This document shows, one piece after another, positions 1-6,700 of a DNA stretch of 64,000 bases. The DNA is from Candidatus Hinthialibacter antarcticus. Lineage in GTDB: Bacteria; Hinthialibacterota; Hinthialibacteria; Hinthialibacterales; Hinthialibacteraceae. The stretch is taken from contig JAVCCE010000001.1 in assembly GCA_030765645.1 (NCBI GenBank), forward strand, positions 62,001 to 126,000, read 5' to 3'. Both the position numbers and the translations under genes were made by a program. Numbering within the stretch: position 1 is the first letter of the stretch; each line of letters opens with the position of its first letter. The notes under the pieces are model-generated. The model ran no database searches. It was given only the letters and a program-made list of their open reading frames with translations, and was not told the origin of the DNA.

Positions 1-1721
1 TGCTTCCACAACAATACAGCCGCGGAGGCCCGCGCCTCAACATCATCTGATTGTAATAGTTCAAGCATGGTGTTCGCAGACGCAAGGCTTTGTTGATCGA
101 GAGATTTTATGATGACTTGGCGCGTTGGCTCATCTTGCGATACGATCCAATCGAGAATTAAACGGTTCACATCGTTGTTATTCTGGCTATACATCTCGCT
201 TAATAATCGGCTATATATAGTACGTCCATCCGCGTCCGCTTCTTCCCACAATCGCAAGAGTTCCGTCACGCCTGCAATCTGGTCATGCTTCCACAGCATC
301 CGGCACGCCGTCAATTTTTGTTTTACGCCGCCGGTTTGAATCACTTCCCGCAGAGAAGACAGTTCTTCATCACTTAATATGCGTTGTTGTTGCGTTTCTG
401 AAACATTAAAATCAAGCCATTCATCCTTGAGGCTCTGCACGGTTGCGCCAGCATATTGTGCGCGCATAATTAATATTGTCGCCAAATAGACTAAACCAAT
501 CCAAAGTGCAATTAATGACATTTCGAGGTGTGAAAGTCCAATATATTCGCTAAAAACAATCAGTGTAAAACCCGCGACCGCAACGCCGAACGGCTCAATC
601 CAGCCTTCAATAATGGTGCGCACTGACGTTTTAATTTCACGGGGAATCGGGTTAATAATTAAATTAAAGTTATTATACTCAATGGATGTTTGAACTCCCT
701 GATAAGCAAAGAAACCGACGATTGCCATAACTAACATTGATTCTGGAGAACCAAACACAGCCACGTAGCCTGCAAATAAAACTAAGTAAGCGATTGGCTG
801 GATCAACGCAATATTTCTCACGCCAAAGTTCACAATCATCCGGTTAAACAATAACAAAACAACAATGGTATTAAATATGTTCGCCAACATGAACATATAC
901 CCCAACATATTGGCGAGTGAATCTTCATCCGTATATTGATGCTCAAAAATCTGCATATACTGAAATTCACAGATATAAGCCAGAATCATCCCCAGAAACG
1001 ATGAAACGGTCAGAAAAATAACATATTTTGATTTCTTAAATCCCTGCCCTAATGAATAAATCTGTTGCCGGACCGAACCAGATGAATCCGCCTCCAAATC
1101 AATCAGCGTCGAAAACCTCCGCAGGCTGAAAATTGGCGCCAATGAAAGTAAACTCAACCCCGACCAAAGCAAAAATAAATAGCCGACTTCAATTTGGAAA
1201 CCCATAAAAAGCGTAACTAAATAGCCGCCCACGGTTGCGCCAACGGCATTCGCCCCGCTCAAAAGGGGAAACAACCGCTTGGCGCTTAAAATATCAAAAT
1301 AGGCGTCAACAAAATTCCAATAAATGGTATAAACCGCAATATAACAAATTGCGCTGTAGAGTTTGACAATAAAAAACATCCAATAGGATTCATCGCCGGA
1401 CGTGATTGCAATTTCCGCTAATTGGTACAGCCCTATGCCGCCAAAAACTAACAAGGCGCATGTCAGCAATTGCATCTTCAACACGCCGACCCGCTGTGTA
1501 ATCAACGACGTCAACGGCGTGACGAAAAACATCAAGAGCGGCAGAATAAAATAGATATAAGGAAGGCTTTGTACGCCAAGGTAAGAAATAAACAGCGAGT
1601 CAGAACCGACATAACCAATGGCTACGCCAGCCTGCAACAACGCCCCCAACAACGAAAAGAAGAAGACTTTCGCTCCTTCTCCCTCATGAACTTGAAACAG
1701 TTTTTGAAGAATACGGACCAT
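1..1721 (-). CDS. Tlc/MFS-like multi-span transporter with C-terminal HEAT-like region (3' end cut by window)
   Basis: I translated this frame by hand from an ATG at 1721 down to the window edge and found no stop, so about 573 residues are visible and the C-terminus is missing. The first ~430 residues are a run of hydrophobic segments typical of a 12-helix inner-membrane carrier. Around residue 145 the stretch AKRLFPLLSGANAVGA resembles the conserved loop of the ATP/ADP-carrier (Tlc/Npt) and related MFS families. After the last helix, residues ~450-573 become soluble, with leucine-rich helical pairs (such as KLTACRMLWKHDQ) resembling HEAT repeats. Carriers of this family with HEAT-like tails are known in bacteria, but their substrate is usually unknown; nucleotide exchange is only a family-based guess. 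AGGA lies about 6 bases before the start. It follows the outer-membrane gene at 1776 with a 54-bp gap, so both may share a transcript. Confidence 0.7.
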   Translation of the reverse strand, partial: MVRILQKLFQVHEGEGAKVFFFSLLGALLQAGVAIGYVGSDSLFISYLGVQSLPYIYFILPLLMFFVTPLTSLITQRVGVLKMQLLTCALLVFGGIGLYQLAEIAITSGDESYWMFFIVKLYSAICYIAVYTIYWNFVDAYFDILSAKRLFPLLSGANAVGATVGGYLVTLFMGFQIEVGYLFLLWSGLSLLSLAPIFSLRRFSTLIDLEADSSGSVRQQIYSLGQGFKKSKYVIFLTVSSFLGMILAYICEFQYMQIFEHQYTDEDSLANMLGYMFMLANIFNTIVVLLLFNRMIVNFGVRNIALIQPIAYLVLFAGYVAVFGSPESMLVMAIVGFFAYQGVQTSIEYNNFNLIINPIPREIKTSVRTIIEGWIEPFGVAVAGFTLIVFSEYIGLSHLEMSLIALWIGLVYLATILIMRAQYAGATVQSLKDEWLDFNVSETQQQRILSDEELSSLREVIQTGGVKQKLTACRMLWKHDQIAGVTELLRLWEEADADGRTIYSRLLSEMYSQNNNDVNRLILDWIVSQDEPTRQVIIKSLDQQSLASANTMLELLQSDDVEARASAAVLLWK

Positions 1722-1775
1722 TGCTTTCCTGAAGCGGTTGTACGACGTAACTTACAATTATTTCTCAACCAAATA

Positions 1776-2564
1776 CTAGAACGAATAACCAATACTAATC
1801 AGCGTATACAAGTCATCTTCATCATTGACGGAATCATCAAATGAAAATTGGTAATAGACAGCCGGGGTTAAATAAAAATTGTTCCATTCAAACGTGGTAG
1901 AAGCGCCAACGGTTGCGTATAGAAAACCAGATGCGGTATCATAGGGGCCGTCCCCATACGTTACATCCGCCATCAGAGAAATCGCTTGCTCTTCTTGTTC
2001 GGGCAACAAGGCTGGGATTGGAACGTCGTACCCCAATGCAAAGGTATGATAAAACCCGTTATCAATCGCCTCTTCGCTCTGAATTCCGTCCCACTCATAG
2101 TACACCGTATAACTGGGCACCAAGACCGAGGGGCCGATTGGCAAGAGTTGGTCGAACGTAAATGATAGTCCGATCTCTTGCCCGTCAATTTGACTATTTA
2201 ATTTGGGAAATGAAAAATAGGTATATACGACCCCGACTGAGAGGCTATACCATTCTTCTTCAAAAAACGCATGATCGTAACCAAGATAGAAATCAATTTC
2301 TGTCAGGTCTTCAAATCCGCTGGTATCAGGCCAAGCGCCCCACACTCCGGCATAAAAATCTTTATACCCAAATTCAACGCTGGGATGAAAGGCGCCGTCA
2401 TTGTCAAACGTATCAAACCCATGCCACATATATTTAGAGGCATAAGTGAAATCAACATTAATACTCAGTTCCTCGCCGTAAATATCAATTGCCGATGCGG
2501 ACAGCCCGCTGCCCAATACGAGTCCCAAAAAAAGCGCAATATTTAAAGCAATTTGTTTTTTCAA
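1776..2564 (-). CDS. Outer-membrane beta-barrel protein (TorF-like putative porin), unknown function
   Basis: The protein begins with a clear Sec signal peptide (KKQIALNIALFLGLVLGSG followed by an ASA cleavage site near residue 25). It continues as alternating aromatic strands (SINVDFTYASKYMWHG, YAGVWGAW, YSLSVGVVYTYF) and ends in GYSF, whose terminal phenylalanine is the usual beta-signal for outer-membrane insertion. The pattern matches the small barrel proteins annotated as TorF-family putative porins; no transported substrate can be inferred. I chose the TTG at 2564 as start because GGAGG sits five bases before it and the signal peptide then starts normally with two lysines. An in-frame ATG at 2606 would add 14 residues before the signal peptide and is the alternative. 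The gene is divergent from the plus-strand pair at 2755. Confidence 0.72.
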   Translation of the reverse strand: MKKQIALNIALFLGLVLGSGLSASAIDIYGEELSINVDFTYASKYMWHGFDTFDNDGAFHPSVEFGYKDFYAGVWGAWPDTSGFEDLTEIDFYLGYDHAFFEEEWYSLSVGVVYTYFSFPKLNSQIDGQEIGLSFTFDQLLPIGPSVLVPSYTVYYEWDGIQSEEAIDNGFYHTFALGYDVPIPALLPEQEEQAISLMADVTYGDGPYDTASGFLYATVGASTTFEWNNFYLTPAVYYQFSFDDSVNDEDDLYTLISIGYSF

Positions 2565-2684
2565 CACACCCTCCAAGCATAACATTTTGTTACACGGATT
2601 TCTCATACATCTCTTATTCAGGCAACAGCATAGCGCATATTTAATTTTATTCTGATATAAATGATCAACTTTCGTGAAAAGCTG

Positions 2685-2712
2685 TTGTTGTTTTTTATTT
2701 TTCGCCTAAAAT
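2685..2712 (+). promoter_or_regulatory. Candidate sigma-70-type promoter for the AdoMetDC-like/SET pair
   Basis: In the AT-rich gap between the divergent genes, TTGTTG (2685-2690) and TAAAAT (2707-2712) are spaced by 16 bases. They would start transcription about 35 bases before the ATG at 2755. The -35 box is weak (4 of 6 matches) and the -10 box matches 5 of 6. The leader has only AAGG at 2734-2737, 17 bases before the ATG, which is far for a ribosome site. This is pattern matching in AT-rich DNA and is not strong evidence. No convincing promoter was seen for the opposite strand in this gap. Confidence 0.25.
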
Positions 2713-2754
2713 TATTAAATCGTTCATCAAACTAAGGTCTATTTTAAACCCAAT

Positions 2755-3135
2755 ATGGAAGAATACCGACGTATAATTATCGATAATACGCATTACTACG
2801 GCAAACATCTAATCGCATCATTCAAACGCTGCACCCAAAATATCACTGACAAGCAAGCCATCTCTGATTTCTTACATCAACTCGCGGTTGATATTGATAT
2901 GAAGCCGTTTGGCCAGCCGATTGTCGAGCGCTTTGGCGAAGGCATCGAGATTGGAATCTCCGGCGTTCAACTGATCGAGACCAGCGCGATTACGGTGCAC
3001 ACCAACGACATGGCGCGCGATCTCTATTTAGACGTCTTTAGCTGCAAAGACTTTGATCCTGACGAGGTGTTGCGTTTTGTCAATGACCGATTTTCACCAG
3101 AAGACGAAACCTATAAGGTACTATTGCGGTCATGA
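2755..3135 (+). CDS. Pyruvoyl-type S-adenosylmethionine decarboxylase homologue, possibly with changed substrate
   Basis: This 126-residue protein has the length and core pattern of bacterial class 1 AdoMet decarboxylases. These cleave themselves at a serine to form a pyruvoyl cofactor and make decarboxylated AdoMet for polyamine synthesis. The segment GVQLIETSAITVHTNDM aligns with the usual cleavage region (ESHLTIHTWPE). The cleavage serine, the histidine five residues later (H68 in Thermotoga numbering) and a cysteine 15 residues further (DVFSC, C83) are at exactly the family spacing. However, the Glu before and the His after the serine are Thr and Ala here, and the WPE motif is replaced by NDM. 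Some homologues of this family decarboxylate arginine or ornithine instead of AdoMet, so the substrate is open. The stop codon overlaps the start of the next gene (ATGA). Confidence 0.72.
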   Translation: MEEYRRIIIDNTHYYGKHLIASFKRCTQNITDKQAISDFLHQLAVDIDMKPFGQPIVERFGEGIEIGISGVQLIETSAITVHTNDMARDLYLDVFSCKDFDPDEVLRFVNDRFSPEDETYKVLLRS

Positions 3136-3560
3136 GATTTTATCCCGACTCGATTCCACCGTTTCAATTCGAGCCCACCACGGACCGTTTTCAAGTCCAA
3201 AAATTTGAAAACGCCCGGGGCGAAGGGGTCGTCTCGTTGGTATCTTTCCAGCCTGGCGATGTCGTCGCCGCCTTCAGCGGGGTGGTCTTGCCCCACATCA
3301 CCCAATTCACGCTGCAACTGAGCGAGTCGCTGCATATCCATGATCCCTATTTCATGGGAAAAGTTCTCCACCATTGCGATCCGAATTGCATCACGGACCT
3401 CAAGCGTCTCTTGTTTATCGCAACCAAGCGCATTGAACCGGGCGAAATCATTACGATTGATTATGATGCGACCGAAGAGGTCTTGTATAAATCATTTCAT
3501 TGTTCATGCGGCGCGACGCACTGCCGGGGCTTCATCCAAGGCCGCTCCCCTAAACCTTAA
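3132..3560 (+). CDS. Small SET-domain protein, putative AdoMet-dependent lysine methyltransferase
   Basis: The 142-residue protein is a stand-alone SET domain with post-SET motif. RGEGVVSLVSFQPGDVVAAF near residue 30 is the N-terminal SET strand pair. KVLHHCDPNC near residue 78 corresponds to the NHSCxPN AdoMet/lysine site, with NHS changed to LHH. GEIITIDYDATEE near residue 107 is the GEELTxDY motif with the catalytic tyrosine. HCSCGATHCRGF near residue 124 is the CxCxxxxC zinc-binding post-SET motif. Proteins of this kind methylate protein lysines; the bacterial targets are mostly unknown. Its ATG overlaps the stop of the AdoMet decarboxylase homologue by four bases, so the two are probably co-translated, and both families handle AdoMet. 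The gene ends 225 bp before the convergent PKS cluster. Confidence 0.8.
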   Translation: MRFYPDSIPPFQFEPTTDRFQVQKFENARGEGVVSLVSFQPGDVVAAFSGVVLPHITQFTLQLSESLHIHDPYFMGKVLHHCDPNCITDLKRLLFIATKRIEPGEIITIDYDATEEVLYKSFHCSCGATHCRGFIQGRSPKP

Positions 3561-3598
3561 AATTTTTTTCGTAAATTGAATTTAGATTTCGCTGCATT

Positions 3599-3682
3599 CA
3601 GGTCTGGGCACAACTCTGCTCGCTTCAGTGCGGGCTTTCAGGCCCTTAAGCACAGGCGCTCCCAGAGTTGCACCCAGACCTG
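3599..3682. repeat. 84-bp imperfect inverted repeat (long hairpin) between convergent genes
   Basis: The 20-base arms at 3599-3618 and 3663-3682 are inverted copies of each other with two mismatches (CAGGTCTGGGCACAACTCTG against CAGGTCTGGGTGCAACTCTG read from the other strand). The 44-base centre can pair further: GTGC with GCAC, and GGGC with GCCC closing a TTTCAG loop. The element sits between the 3' ends of two convergent genes. That position fits a bidirectional transcription stop or a dispersed REP-like palindrome, although no clear T-run follows either arm. The rest of the 3561-3785 gap shows nothing I recognise. Confidence 0.65.
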
Positions 3683-3785
3683 AGAAGATTTGTCAATTTT
3701 TGATAAACCAGACTACGTTTTCATAACAAAAAGCATGGCTACCGATCAATGCAAGTAGTCGCTTCCAAGATGGGCCTTAACGCTG

Positions 3786-6700
3786 TTATTTTGTGTCATG
3801 CTTCATATCTTTGACCGCTGAACCGAACAGCGCGTCAATTTCTTCATCCGACAAGTCATCAATTTTATCAAGCAAGTGCTCGGCGTTGGTTGAATCCAGA
3901 TTGTCGGCCAATTGAGCGACGCTCTGTTTTGATGTTGGCTGAACGGAAGGGTTCTGATGCGCCTGCTCAAAACGCTGCGCGATGCGGTCAACCAAAGTGT
4001 GGGTATCGGACCCGTCCAAAAACATGGGAATGGGCGCGTCAACTTTTAGTTCCTTCTGCAAACGGTTTCGCAGTTCGACCGCCATTAGCGAATCGACCCC
4101 CAAGCGGTTTAGCGGCGTACGCTCATCGAATTCCGCAGGCTGAATGCGCAGCACGGCGATGACTCTTTGCGTTAAATATTCGCTCAAGCGCTGGCGGCGC
4201 TGGTCGCCCGTTTGCGACAATAACGAATCTAACACATTCGCACTGGATGCTTGAGAAGTAACTGCGATTTCAGATTTCTCATTGTTCGCAATATCCGCCA
4301 ACAACGGCGGGACGCTTGACGAACCGATGCGTTGCAGCAAGCGGGGCCAATCAATATCCGCAACCGCGCATTGGACGGCGCCTGCATCAAGCAGACGCCC
4401 CAGCGCCGCAAGGCCGCGTTCGTTCGGCAAGGCGCGAATGCCCTGCGACTCGAATTGCGCAAGCAGCGCATCGTTCGCCGCCATACCGGTTTCTTGCCAC
4501 GGCCCCCAGTTGACGCACAACGCAGGCAAGCCTTTCGCCCGTCGCCAATGAGCGAATCCGTCGAGAAATGAATTCGCCGCGACGTAATTGGCCTGCCCCT
4601 GCGAACCCCACAATGTCGAGAGCGACGAGAACAGAACGAAGAAATCTAATTCCATTGTTTGCGTTGCTTGGTGCAGGTTCACCGCGCCGTTCACTTTTGG
4701 GGCGAACACATTTTGGATGCGCTCCTCATTCAAATTAACGATTGAAGCGTCATCTAACACACCTGCTGAATGGACAACGCCGCCAAGCGCTGGAAAACCT
4801 TGCGGCAAATTTTCGACCAACGCCTGAACTTGCTGCGCAATCGAAACGTCGCAACGCGCACAATACACATGAACGCCGCGCTGCTTCCAATCGTTGATAC
4901 GCCGCTCTTGCGCTGCGTCTATTTTTCCGCTGCGGCTTGCCAGGACGAGGTGTGTCGCGCCGCGTTCGACCATCCACCCGGCAACAGCGAAGCCGATGCC
5001 GCGCAGGCCGCCCGTAATCAAATAAGCCTTATCCGGCTTGATCGAAAGCAACGTTACATTCTTGTCCAACTGATGACGCGCCATTCTCGCGGCGTAGCAT
5101 TTTCCTTCACGCAACCCCAATTGGTTTTCATTGATCGGCGCACATAAAATCTGCGCCAACGCCTGCCAGTTCACAGAGGATGCAACATCATCCACATCAA
5201 TCATCGCGCACGAAAAATTTGGATGCTCCTGCATCAGGCATTTCAACACGCCCCATAACGGCGCCTGCGCAAGGCCGGACATGTCGTCATCCGGCGAAAC
5301 ACATTGCGCATTTTGGGTCATCACAAACAGCGGCGCGGACGCTTCCATCTTCAGCAGTCGCTGAATGATTTGAACCAACTGAGCGGTATATTGATATGTA
5401 ACTTGCGCGACTTGCGCCTCATCATCCGTGCAATAAATAATCATTCGACCAAAACGTTTTAAATCAAATTGCGGTTGTAACAACTGATGCGGCGTAACGC
5501 ATTCGCATTCTCCACCATGTTGTTGTAAATGTTTTTTTGCAGCGCCGCAAAAGGCCGCGTCTTCAGAAACAACGAGCCAACGCCCTTTATGTTGCAGCGT
5601 TGTGTTTTGCGGTAAATCAAAAGGCGTCCATTCGATGTGATAGAACAAAGATTCTATGTCGGCGCGGTTATCTTTTAGCAAGAAATCAGACGGCGCTTCT
5701 TTGAGCCGCATTCCATGAATGCTTGCAACGGCTTCGCTCTTGGACGAAAGCATTTCAAAATCAAATACGATGCTGTCTGCGTCGGCTCCGGTTTCGACAT
5801 GGGTTGCTTGCGCATATCCATTTCGGTCTTCACACAAACGCAACTCGATCCGCTCAATACCGACGGGCAAAAACAAGCGCTCTGCATTGTCTTCCAGAAC
5901 AAATGCGCCCAAGGTTTGAAAACACGCATCCAGCAAGACAGGGTCAATAAAACATCTTTTGGCTGGGCGATGGCTTTTTGCATCAATGATAGATTGTGCG
6001 CGCCCATCCGAAAGTTGCAACGCGTGGACAGCCTGAAACGCCGGGCCGAAATCGACGCCGCGACTGCGGCAAGCCTGATAATGCGCTTGCGCCAACGATT
6101 CGCTTTCTTCAGACGCCGACCATACTTTGAGCGAAGGCGCGTCCAACGCTTCCCCTGCGCAAAATTCGCCGACAGCGTGTTGCAGCCATTCACTGTCTTC
6201 AACGCCGCGCGAACTATAAATACAAAACGAATAGCGCCCTTCGCCAATCGGCTGCGCAACGGTTTGCAGCACGCTCTCCGCGTTCTCATCCAAAACGCAC
6301 GGCGCCATCATCGACAAATTTTCGATGCGTACAACCGTCGCGCCTGTAATCTGTTTTGACGCGGACGCCGCTATGTCGATAAACGCCGACAAAGGCAAAA
6401 CCATTCGGGAATTAATTTTGTGGTCAGCCAAAAACGGAAACGCCGCAATCGAGATGCGCGATTCAAAACGCATTTCCTCGCTGCCCGCCAGCGCCATGCG
6501 TTCTCCGAGAAAGGTTTGTGACGCGCGACCGCGCAGGCGCGGCGCCTGATGCGAGGCCTCGTCGCGCACCCAATAGCGCTGGCGCTGAAATGGGTACGTC
6601 GGCAGCGACAAGCGATTACGCGAATAGCCGCGATCAAATCCCCGCCAATCAATCTTGGCGCCGTTGATATATAACGCCCCAAGACACGCTGATATATCCT

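Noticed and set aside
109-339. 76-residue open frame on the plus strand
   Set aside because: Antisense to the transporter's HEAT-like region, which reads as a continuous protein.
1470-1844. 124-residue open frame on the plus strand
   Set aside because: Antisense to the transporter and the end of the outer-membrane gene; composition is Gln/Arg-rich with no domain.
3599-3682. Calling the hairpin a Rho-independent terminator
   Set aside because: No T-run follows the stem on either strand, so it is reported only as an inverted repeat.
5715-6359. 214-residue open frame on the plus strand, and the 204-residue minus-strand frame at 5675-6289
   Set aside because: Both are out-of-frame shadows of the PKS at 3786-9293, where DH motifs are clearly read in the main frame.
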